NCBI RefSeq assembly: GCF_900142145.1
Contig: NZ_FQZV01000019.1
Coordinates: 1 to 64,000, forward strand
Source of the DNA: Geosporobacter subterraneus DSM 17957
GTDB taxonomy: Bacteria; Bacillota; Clostridia; Peptostreptococcales; Thermotaleaceae
Reading direction: 5' to 3'
DNA: 64,000 nucleotides
Shown: positions 26,517-34,433 of the stretch, in pieces
Position numbering within the stretch: the stretch's first letter is position 1
Layout: each line of letters begins with the position of its first letter
The notes under the pieces: generated by a model
What the model was told of the DNA's origin: nothing
The model's input: only the letters and a program-made list of their open reading frames with translations
Database searches by the model: none
Translations under genes and position numbers: made by a program

Positions 26517-27089
26517 AAAAAAATAGTAGTAGGCATCACAGGCGCCAGCGGCAGTATCTATGCAAAAATATTGATCGAGGAGCTTTTAAAAAGAGGTATC
26601 TATACCCATGTCATATGTACGGAAAACGGCAAAAAAGTTATGAAGTACGAGACATCCTTAGACATAGACGAATGGATGGAGGCATTAAAAGAAAAGTATA
26701 GCCATGTCAAACCAGAGGATATAAACAATCTGTTTTCCGGAGTAGCCAGCGGTTCCTTCAAATTTGATGCTGTGGTGATCCTTCCCTGCTCCATGGGGAC
26801 CCTTGCTGAAATCAGTAATGGTTTAGCGAAAAATCTATTATGCAGAGTGGCTGATGTGGCTTTAAAAGAGAACAGAAAACTGGTCATCGTTCCCAGGGAG
26901 ACACCGCTGAATGCAATCCACCTTGAAAACATGTTGAAGCTTTCGAGACTGGGGGTTACCATACTTCCTGCCATACCTGGCTTTTATCATAAACCGGAAA
27001 CTCTGGAAGACTTAGTCAATTTTGTAGTTGGAAAGATTCTGGACAATCTTTCAATTGAAAATACATTGTTTAAAAAATGGGAGGACTAG
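26514..27089 (+). CDS. ubiX: UbiX-like flavin prenyltransferase
   Basis: This 191-residue protein starts MKKIVVGITGASGSIYAKIL, the FMN-binding UbiX signature. It also has LPCSMGTLAEISNGLAKNLL (about 83-102) and VPRETPLNAIHLENML (about 119-134), which hold the prenyl-phosphate site. It makes prenylated FMN for the UbiD partner. The ATG at 26514 is set by AGGAG at 26501-26505; a GTG at 26505 lies inside that site. Only 3 bp separate it from the next gene. Confidence 0.95.
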   Translation: MKKIVVGITGASGSIYAKILIEELLKRGIYTHVICTENGKKVMKYETSLDIDEWMEALKEKYSHVKPEDINNLFSGVASGSFKFDAVVILPCSMGTLAEISNGLAKNLLCRVADVALKENRKLVIVPRETPLNAIHLENMLKLSRLGVTILPAIPGFYHKPETLEDLVNFVVGKILDNLSIENTLFKKWED

Positions 27090-27092
27090 AAA

Positions 27093-28049
27093 ATGTTAAA
27101 ATTTAAAAAAGTATTTGCTATATTGATTGCTTCCTTACTTCTCCTATCATTATCCGCTTGCTCATCTCCTAAGGAAACTCCGACTAGCCAAAGGCCAAAA
27201 CAAACCTTAAACATCGGTGCCATATCTTCTGTGGATGTAATTCCCATTATTATCGCCGCTGAAAAGGGATACTTTGAAAAAGAAGGTGTAGGAGTCAACT
27301 TTCAGCCCTTTAAAAGTGCAAAGGACCGGGACGCCGCTTTTCAAGGCGGAAATCTGGATGGAATCATTTGTGATATGGTAGCCGTCAGTCTTTATCAAAA
27401 TGCTGATTTTGATGTAAAGATCACAGGCGTTACCGATGGAGATTTTATGCTGATAGCAAATCCCAGCGCCGGAATAAAGACGATGAATGATCTCATTGGC
27501 AAAAGTATAGCTATTTCAGAAAAAACCTGCATTGAATATATGCTGGATAAAATATTGGAGAAAAACGGTATGGAATCGAAAGATGTGCAAAAGTCCATGG
27601 TTCCACCCATCCCTACCCGACTTGAAATGTTAAGAAACAACAAAGTAGATGGAGCACTGCTTCCAGAGCCATTTGCTACCCTTGCCATCCAGGACGGGGG
27701 AATACTCCTGGGAAGTGCAAACGAAGAGGGCTTCTATCCTTCGGTGACAGCCTTTACGCAGCAGGCAATCAATACAAAAGCCAACGAAATCAAAGCATTT
27801 TACAGAGCCTATAATGAGGCTGTAGATTATATCAACAATACGCCTATTGCTGCATACGAAGATACAATCATAAAAACCGTCGGATATCCAGAAGACATGA
27901 AAGGCAAAATCACCTTGCCCGGCTTTAGAAAAAATGAGCTTCCATCGGCAGAGGAAATTCAGTCTGTTATTGATTGGGCTGCCATAAATGGCCTTGTTCA
28001 GAAAACACTCAATCCCCAAAACTTACTGAATGATATAGGTATTCAATAA
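27093..28049 (+). CDS. NMT1/THI5-type ABC transporter substrate-binding lipoprotein
   Basis: This 318-residue lipoprotein has a signal peptide ending in the lipobox LSAC (about 18-21). The mature part has the NMT1/SsuA fold: PIIIAAEKGYFEKEGV (about 50-65) and FQGGNLDGIICDMVAV (about 80-95). It is followed by its ATPase and permease. Relatives bind aromatic or heterocyclic molecules such as thiamine pyrimidines, sulfonates and riboflavin. MqnA/MqnD of menaquinone synthesis share this general fold. Its place inside a ubiDAX operon suggests that it imports an aromatic precursor; this is inference. Confidence 0.85.
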   Translation: MLKFKKVFAILIASLLLLSLSACSSPKETPTSQRPKQTLNIGAISSVDVIPIIIAAEKGYFEKEGVGVNFQPFKSAKDRDAAFQGGNLDGIICDMVAVSLYQNADFDVKITGVTDGDFMLIANPSAGIKTMNDLIGKSIAISEKTCIEYMLDKILEKNGMESKDVQKSMVPPIPTRLEMLRNNKVDGALLPEPFATLAIQDGGILLGSANEEGFYPSVTAFTQQAINTKANEIKAFYRAYNEAVDYINNTPIAAYEDTIIKTVGYPEDMKGKITLPGFRKNELPSAEEIQSVIDWAAINGLVQKTLNPQNLLNDIGIQ

Positions 28050-28066
28050 TAAGATGGAGGTATCCT

Positions 28067-28822
28067 ATGCTTGAAATAGATGAACTCTCTGTCAGCTACC
28101 GCTCCGGTAAAAAGATGATCCATGCTTTAGGACCTATAAACCTAAAAGTTGCACCGGGTGATATTTATGCGCTTATAGGTCCCTCCGGCTGCGGTAAATC
28201 TACCTTTCTCCATGTACTGAGCGACATCATAAAGGATTATACGGGACAAGTAACCCTTAATGGCGAAAGCCTTAACTCCAAAAAACATGATATTGGATTT
28301 ATACCCCAAAACTTTGGACTGCTTCCCTGGAAGAATGTTCAAAAAAACTGCCTGCTCTCTCTGAGGATCAAAAAACAAAGGATCGATGCTTCTCTGACAG
28401 AGAGAATAGATTATATCATGAATAAATTGAATATCCATTCATTAAAAGACAGGTATCCCAGAGAATTAAGCGGAGGCCAGAAACAAAGGGTAGCTATCGC
28501 CAGAGCCTTCATCATGAATCCGGATTTATTGTTGATGGACGAGCCCTTTTCTGCTTTAGATGCCCTTACAAGAGAAGAAGCCCAGGAGCTTTTTATTGAC
28601 ATATGGAACCAGTATAGAACAACTACAATATTTGTAACCCACAGCATAGAAGAGGCTATTTACATGGGAAAGAAGATTGCAATCTTGTCCCACTGCCCCG
28701 GTACAGTCGTTGAAGTCATCGATAATCCCCTTTTTAATACTGAAAACTTAAGAGAAAATGAAGAATACCTTAAATTATCCACACATCTGAGAAATGTTGT
28801 GAAAAAAGGATGGCAAATATGA
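28067..28822 (+). CDS. ABC transporter ATP-binding protein (SsuB/TauB type)
   Basis: This 251-residue ATPase has Walker A GPSGCGKST (about 38-46), Q-loop IPQNFGLLPW, signature LSGGQKQR and Walker B LLMDEPFSALD. It powers the importer formed with the lipoprotein upstream and the permease downstream. Its stop overlaps the permease start as ATGA. Confidence 0.93.
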   Translation: MLEIDELSVSYRSGKKMIHALGPINLKVAPGDIYALIGPSGCGKSTFLHVLSDIIKDYTGQVTLNGESLNSKKHDIGFIPQNFGLLPWKNVQKNCLLSLRIKKQRIDASLTERIDYIMNKLNIHSLKDRYPRELSGGQKQRVAIARAFIMNPDLLLMDEPFSALDALTREEAQELFIDIWNQYRTTTIFVTHSIEEAIYMGKKIAILSHCPGTVVEVIDNPLFNTENLRENEEYLKLSTHLRNVVKKGWQI

Positions 28823-29580
28823 AGGCAGGAAAAAAAATAAAGATATTCTTACAAGGCTTCATCCTATTTAATATTTTATGGTATCTCCTTGCAATCGTCA
28901 TTAACATGCGGGTGCTGCCAAAGCCTACAGATGTATATCTAAATATGAACCATCTATATGGCGACAAGCTCTATATTCACGTTTTTGTGAGTCTATGTAG
29001 GGTCCTTGGCGGATTAGCCCTATCCTTAGTATTAGGAATTTCTATAGGCTTGATTATGGCCTATTCGAAGATAGGAAATAAACTGTTAAATCCCTTAGTT
29101 TATTTTACATATCCTATACCTAAAACCGCCTTGCTGCCGGTAGTCATGCTGTTATTTGGATTGGGAGACCGCTCGAAAATTATCTTGATCGTATTCATCT
29201 TAGTATTTCAGGTTATTGTAGCGGTAAAAGATGCGGTGCTGAATATTTCACCGGAAGCCTACCATCCCATAAGGAGCCTTGGTGCTTCAAGGCTTCAAAT
29301 ATTCATCCACATAACAGTGCCTGCTATTTTACCGGAGCTGCTTACGAATCTAAGACTATCCATAGGAACTGCCCTTTCCATATTATTTTTTGCCGAAGGC
29401 TACGGAACGCAATATGGTATCGGTTACTATATTCTGGATGCATGGATGCGAATCGATTACATCGGAATGTACGCAGGTATTGTGGTCATAAGTCTGTTGG
29501 GTTTCGCTTTATTTATTTTAATAGATCTTCTTGAAGAAGCAATATGCAAATGGAAGGTTAAATCGCCCTATTCATTATAA
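28819..29580 (+). CDS. ABC transporter permease (SsuC/TauC type)
   Basis: This 253-residue protein has about six membrane helices and the BPD-transp-1 EAA loop AYHPIRSLGASRLQIFIHIT with VPAILPELLTNLR. The ATG at 28819 overlaps the ATPase stop by 4 bp and is preceded by AAGGA with 8-nt spacing; the ATG at 28810 lies inside that site. It completes the importer embedded in the ubiDAX operon. Confidence 0.9.
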   Translation: MKAGKKIKIFLQGFILFNILWYLLAIVINMRVLPKPTDVYLNMNHLYGDKLYIHVFVSLCRVLGGLALSLVLGISIGLIMAYSKIGNKLLNPLVYFTYPIPKTALLPVVMLLFGLGDRSKIILIVFILVFQVIVAVKDAVLNISPEAYHPIRSLGASRLQIFIHITVPAILPELLTNLRLSIGTALSILFFAEGYGTQYGIGYYILDAWMRIDYIGMYAGIVVISLLGFALFILIDLLEEAICKWKVKSPYSL

Positions 29581-29597
29581 TTTTTCGAGGTGAAGAT

Positions 29598-31535
29598 ATG
29601 TCAAGATTTTTTAATGGTAAAAAGATAGAGCTATTGGCTCCCGCAGGAACCATGGAAACCTTTAAAAGCATGGTGAAGGCAAACTGTGACGCAATCTATT
29701 TTGGCGGCAAGAATTTAAATATGAGAATGATCAGAAAGGGATTTAATTTCTCCAATGAAGAAATCCATGAAGCTGTAAACATAGCCCATGAGGTTGATAA
29801 AAAGGTTTATGTCACGGTAAACAATTTGCTAAATGATTATGAAATCGATGAAGCCACTGAATATCTGCATTTTTTACAAAGCAGCCATGTTGACGGTATC
29901 ATCGTTCAGGATTTGGGAATTCTGCAAATTTGTAAGGAGCATCATTTTAATAAATTCGAAATTCATTCTTCTGTTATGATGAATGTTCATAATGTCGAAT
30001 TTGTAAAGGTACTGAAAGCCTTCGGCGTATCAAGGGTCGTATTATCAAGGGAAATGGACCTGAAAACTGCAAAAAACCTCCAAAAACAAACAGGTATTGA
30101 AACGGAGTACTTCGTACACGGAGATATGTGTACCGTCAACGGCGCAAACTGCTATTACAGCTCTGTTATTTGGGGCAACAGCTCAAATCGTGGAAGATGC
30201 TTTAAACCGTGCAGGTGGCCTTATCGTGTAAAAAAGGATGGTTTTGTCTTCCCGACTGAATATCCCCTTGCGGCAAAGGATATGTATATGTATGAGCATA
30301 TCCCCGAACTGATTGAAGCATGTGTTACTTCATTTAAGATAGAAGGCCGTATGCGGGATACTGATTTTATTGTGAATCTGGTGAACACCTATGGGGAAGC
30401 CATCGATCGATATATAGAAGATCCTTTAGCCTTTGACCGCAAAAAACACGCCTTAGAACTGTTTGAGAACAGAAAACGCGATTTTACTACTGCCTATGCT
30501 TTCTCAAAGCCCGGTTTGGATTTCATCAATACCCGATATGAAGGTACAGGTAAGTTTTATTCCACCGGTAAGGTTTTTTCTACCCCTACGGAAGAACCGG
30601 AACTGACAGAGCCTGTTATCAACACGATTCAAACTGAGCTAAGCAAGCATTCCGGTCAATCCGTCTCAAAACACAATCTATCGGTAAAAGTAAATAACTA
30701 TATCCAGGCTAAGCTTTGTATAGAATTGGGCATAGACCGGGTCTATCTGCCTTGCGAAGTTTTGTTGCCCGATGGATTTCTAACCTTGGAACAGCTGCAG
30801 CATTTGGCAAGTATAAAGAATACTACCGAGCTTTATCTTGATTTGCCGCAAATGATGGATGAGCTGCAGTTTGATAGGATTGATCATTATTTGATGAAGC
30901 ATGGTTCCCTATTTGACGGATTACTGGTTTCCAATTTGGGCGCTGTCAAAAGATATGGGAACCAGTATAAGATTGTAACCGATTATAATGTAAACATTTA
31001 TAACCATAAAGCAATGGAATTCTATCAAAATCTAGGTGTTAGTGAACACACCCTATCTATAGAAGCAAAGGTCGATGAATTGGCCAGATTCGTCACGCTG
31101 TCCGAAAAACCTTTAGAACTCATTGTTCACGGACCCCTAAGAGTTATGTACTTGGATCATAATCTTTATGAAAATACGAAAGCATTTGAACCCATTGAGC
31201 CAGGTGATAATCAATATGTAGATAACAGTATATTGGTATTGATGACGGATAAAGGTGAAAACCCGGTTTACATAGATCAAAACCTGAAAAATCACTTATT
31301 TACCTCGAAAGAGTTCTGCCTGCTTCCCATTCTGGACCATTTGAATTTTGAAAAACCGGTAGGTTTTCGCATTGAGGGACAGACCTATACAGCAGAGGAA
31401 TTAAAAAACATCATTGAAGTTTACCAAACAGCCATAGCTGATCCATCCAGATGCAAAGACCTATTTTCACATATGAAATCTGTAAGAGCCGGTTTTACTG
31501 CAGGCTCTCTGGCTTACAAATTCAATATAGAATAG
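29598..31535 (+). CDS. Peptidase U32 family protein with probable Fe-S cluster (UbiU/V, RlhA-like)
   Basis: This 645-residue protein starts with a TIM-barrel-like U32 domain (ELLAPAGTMETFKSMVKANC) and has a long C-terminal extension, as in RlhA/YdcP-type members. The U32 signature is EYFVHGDMCTVNGANCYYSS, then NRGRCFKPCR. Cysteines C178, C185, C201 and C242 (in VTSFKIEGRMR context) match the spacing of the four 4Fe-4S ligands of UbiU, UbiV and related enzymes, which act in O2-independent hydroxylation of quinones or RNA. It is 17 bp from the permease gene, so it is in the operon. Its role may be anaerobic hydroxylation of the prenylated product or, alternatively, an ordinary tRNA/rRNA modification. 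Confidence 0.85.
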   Translation: MSRFFNGKKIELLAPAGTMETFKSMVKANCDAIYFGGKNLNMRMIRKGFNFSNEEIHEAVNIAHEVDKKVYVTVNNLLNDYEIDEATEYLHFLQSSHVDGIIVQDLGILQICKEHHFNKFEIHSSVMMNVHNVEFVKVLKAFGVSRVVLSREMDLKTAKNLQKQTGIETEYFVHGDMCTVNGANCYYSSVIWGNSSNRGRCFKPCRWPYRVKKDGFVFPTEYPLAAKDMYMYEHIPELIEACVTSFKIEGRMRDTDFIVNLVNTYGEAIDRYIEDPLAFDRKKHALELFENRKRDFTTAYAFSKPGLDFINTRYEGTGKFYSTGKVFSTPTEEPELTEPVINTIQTELSKHSGQSVSKHNLSVKVNNYIQAKLCIELGIDRVYLPCEVLLPDGFLTLEQLQHLASIKNTTELYLDLPQMMDELQFDRIDHYLMKHGSLFDGLLVSNLGAVKRYGNQYKIVTDYNVNIYNHKAMEFYQNLGVSEHTLSIEAKVDELARFVTLSEKPLELIVHGPLRVMYLDHNLYENTKAFEPIEPGDNQYVDNSILVLMTDKGENPVYIDQNLKNHLFTSKEFCLLPILDHLNFEKPVGFRIEGQTYTAEELKNIIEVYQTAIADPSRCKDLFSHMKSVRAGFTAGSLAYKFNIE

Positions 31536-31542
31536 GAGTGTT

Positions 31543-32826
31543 ATGATGAATTATATGGGTCCTGATACTATCATTACAATGAGACAAGAATATCTTTTCC
31601 CGGCTACCGCTCATTTTTACAAGGAGCCTCCTCAGATCATCGGAGGATCTATGCAGTATCTTTTTGATCACAACAATAAAAAATATGTTGATTTCTTTGC
31701 AGGCGTATCGGTCATGAACTGTGGTCACTCAAATCCGGAAATTCTGAAGGATACCATCGAACAATTAAACAACATACAACACACGACTACCCTATATCTG
31801 ACACAGCCTATGGTGGAACTTGCCCAAAGACTTGCAGAAGTATTTCCCGGAGATATAAAAAGAACCTTCTTTTGCGTAACCGGATCGGAAGCAAACGAAG
31901 GAGCCATGGCATTAGCAAGGTTATATACGAAAAAAAACGGATTTATTGCTTTAACCGGCGGCTTGCACGGCAGGACTCATTTAACCTTGAGTGTTACAGG
32001 AATACCCATGTGGCGGTTAGATGATCATTTAGTGAAAGAAAATATTTTCTTCATTGAACGGCCTTATTCTGTCGGCTCCAGCTATGAAGAAGCGATAGAG
32101 AAATCTTTGCAGCAGCTGGATACAGTTTTAAAAAATCATGGAAAAAATATATGTGCCATGTTGGTAGAACCGATCCAAGGTAATGGCGGAATCATCATGT
32201 ATCCTGAAAATTATTTGAAGAAAGTAAAAGCCCTACTGGAAGCCCATAATGTATTGCTCATTGCAGATGAAGTACAAACGGGCTATGGAAGAACCGGCAA
32301 AATGTTTTGCATAGAACACTACGGTGTGGTTCCGGATATTATCGTTACCGCAAAGGCTCTGGGTAATGGAATTCCAATCTCCACCTTCTCAACCACCGAT
32401 GAAATTGCAAAAGCCTATAACAGACCTTCCGCTTCTACCTTTGGCGGAAATCCTGTGGCTGCTCAAACCGCACTAAGTGTCCTCAATTATATTGAAAAAC
32501 ACAATTTGGTTGAGAAATCAGATGAACTGGGAAAATATCTAAAACACAAATTAGAACAAATATCATCCCCATTGATTCAGGAAATAAGAGGATGCGGCCT
32601 TATGTTAGGCATGCAGATTCAATCCGCAAATCCGTCTATCACATCAGCTGAAATTACAGACATGATTTTAGAGGAAATGAAAGACAGGGGTTTTATCATT
32701 GGGAAAAATGGCTTAAATAGAGATGTCGTCGCTTTTCAGCCTCCTCTTGTCATTTCTAAAGAGGACATTGATGTTATGGTGGCCAGTATGGAAGCAGTTC
32801 TCGAAAAAATCTCTTTCTTATGTTAA
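31543..32826 (+). CDS. Class III aminotransferase (AGXT2-like)
   Basis: This 427-residue PLP enzyme has the class III signatures GSEANEGAMALARLYT (about 113-128), LIADEVQTGYGRTG and the Schiff-base lysine in VTAKALGNGIPIS. It resembles alanine-glyoxylate/4-aminobutyrate-type aminotransferases. It starts 7 bp after the U32 gene and ends before a strong terminator, so it is the last gene of the eight-gene operon. Its link to quinone-type chemistry is not obvious. It may supply or degrade an amino-substituted precursor or be a passenger. Confidence 0.88.
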   Translation: MMNYMGPDTIITMRQEYLFPATAHFYKEPPQIIGGSMQYLFDHNNKKYVDFFAGVSVMNCGHSNPEILKDTIEQLNNIQHTTTLYLTQPMVELAQRLAEVFPGDIKRTFFCVTGSEANEGAMALARLYTKKNGFIALTGGLHGRTHLTLSVTGIPMWRLDDHLVKENIFFIERPYSVGSSYEEAIEKSLQQLDTVLKNHGKNICAMLVEPIQGNGGIIMYPENYLKKVKALLEAHNVLLIADEVQTGYGRTGKMFCIEHYGVVPDIIVTAKALGNGIPISTFSTTDEIAKAYNRPSASTFGGNPVAAQTALSVLNYIEKHNLVEKSDELGKYLKHKLEQISSPLIQEIRGCGLMLGMQIQSANPSITSAEITDMILEEMKDRGFIIGKNGLNRDVVAFQPPLVISKEDIDVMVASMEAVLEKISFLC

Positions 32827-32882
32827 TAGTTCTTTAAATGAAAGTGTATGATTGAATCACACAGTATAAACGGCTAAATTTT

Positions 32883-32935
32883 AAAAAGCCAGTGTAATCC
32901 CAGCATTTTAATCTTGGGCCGCTGGCTTTTTGTGT
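32883..32935 (+). terminator. Terminator of the ubiDAX-ABC-U32 operon
   Basis: AAAAAGCCAG (32883-32892) pairs with CTGGCTTTTT (32922-32931), with an inner CCCAG and TTGGG pairing. It lies 57 bp past the aminotransferase stop codon. Confidence 0.85.
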
Positions 32936-32984
32936 CTGTTTTATTTTTTATAACCTGGCACCATCTGATACTCTTTTTATACCT

Positions 32985-33055
32985 TATTGACACTGTCCCA
33001 AGCCGTTTAGTGTAATATAAAAGTGTAACAAAACGCAGACAAAAGTGTAACAGCT
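32985..33055. other. Possible insertion-sequence end footprint
   Basis: AAGTGTAAC occurs twice within 30 bp (near 33021 and 33044), with a further GTGTAA at about 33011, exactly where yjjW homology stops. Repeated GTGTAAC-type motifs are seen at the ends of some IS21-like elements. No transposase remains, so this is only a suggestion. Confidence 0.3.
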
Positions 33056-33444
33056 GCGATGAAATCCGCCTGAAGGGTAGGCTCTCCCCCTGAAACTGTA
33101 ATTCCTCTTATAAAAGGAGCATAGCCCTCGATCACTTCATAAAGGGCTTCCACGGTATATTCTTTTGTCCTGGGTGAGGTACTATAGCCGCATATTTTTA
33201 TACATTGGTCACAACCTATACACAGGCCTTCCTCATAGGTTACCTTGTCCTCCGCCATCTTGATCGCTTTTGTGGGACAGTGATTTACACACGCCCCACA
33301 GTGGTTGCAGGAGTTAATCGTTTCTGGATTGTGGCAGTAGACACAGTTAATATTGCAGCCTTGAAGAAAAATCGCCAGCCGGTTGCCAGGGCCATCGACG
33401 TTTGAAAAGGGAATAATTTTGTTCACCACCGCTTTAGGGTTCAT
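33007..33444 (-). pseudogene. yjjW: Truncated YjjW-like glycyl-radical activating enzyme
   Basis: These 145 residues contain an intact radical SAM start (FLQGCNINCVYCHNPE), two ferredoxin-like CxxCxxC clusters (CNHCGACVNHCP and CIGCDQCIKIC) and SGGEP. Homology stops after TLQADFIA and a short foreign tail follows. Full YjjW-type activases are about 280 residues, so the C-terminal half of the barrel is gone. It overlaps the 3' end of the yjjI remnant by 11 bp, the usual gene order. Confidence 0.85.
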
Positions 33445-34242
33445 CTTTTCTCAATCTTCTTTCAAAAACATGGGCGATGTTATTGGTACCATAACCTAAA
33501 ATATCTGTATCCCTAAGAACCGCTTCCCCTTCACTGGCCTTTTTAACTTCACTTTTCTTCACCAGATAACCCGTTACCCGTATAAGATCGGTATTGTGCA
33601 GGTAGGTGGTGATGTAACGTCCTCCTAAGGAAAAAGCTCCTTCAATAATGTCCAGCACCGCCTCTGGCTTATTCAGATAGGTTTCATCAAAGGCAAAGAG
33701 ATCTCCTGTACCGGAAGTAAAATATTCATGGAAGGGAATTGCCTGCTTTATATGAAGCGGCAAAATAGGCTCATCCCCCACAGTTACCCGATGAGCCGAT
33801 GTGTTGCAGGCATCCTCCCCACTAAGGCTGGCCCCTACTTGAGCATGTAAAAGATAACGATTGTTGGTTCTTTCGCAATAAGGGGCTTCATGGCTATTGG
33901 ACGTGATTTAAAAACCGCTTAATCTTTACATAGTCCTTTTCCTCATCGGTGATAAAGGGATCTATCAACCTATCAATATCCTCTATAAAAACAGGAAAGG
34001 AAGTAATAGAAGGAAGAAGACGGTAAAGTATCAGCAGGCTGTCTAACAGCTCATCTAAATTTTTTGGGGGCTAAATAGATATCATTTCATTTTCAATATA
34101 CATCATTTCCGTCAGTATAGCCCAGTAATTCTCTCGGGTCTAATAACCTTTCTGCAACGTTGGCAAGGTTAAAAAGCTTTTGCTGGTAGGTAAGACCTTT
34201 ACTGGTGAAAATGTCTGTAATATCTGTCGTTTTTGATTTCAT
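33434..34242 (-). pseudogene. yjjI: Decayed YjjI-like glycyl-radical enzyme gene
   Basis: A good start (AAAGGAG, ATG at 34242) leads into MKSKTTDITDIFTSKGLTYQ, but a TGA stops it after about 52 residues. Later frames carry LPSITSFPVFIEDIDRLIDP, and then ERTNNRYLLHAQVGASLS leading to RVTGYLVKKSE near the C-terminus. Functional YjjI is about 500 residues, so frameshifts and large internal deletions have destroyed it. An open frame of 115 residues survives at 33434-33781. Confidence 0.8.
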
Positions 34243-34433
34243 ATAAACAGCTCCTTTATAAATATTGTTTCATAACGGAAATATGCGCCTAGTCCTTCTT
34301 CGGTAGTACCATATGCAATTTATATAAAGCTGGTGCATGATGTAGAATGATGGATAAAATATATTTTCCAAATCTATTGATGGACTTTTCTGAAAAAAAC
34401 ATTGCTTATCTCGCTCATAACTATCCTTATTTA

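Noticed and set aside
29598-31535. Collagenase-type protease role for the U32 protein
   Set aside because: The U32 peptidase label is historical; the cysteine pattern and operon point to a Fe-S hydroxylase-type or RNA-modifying role.
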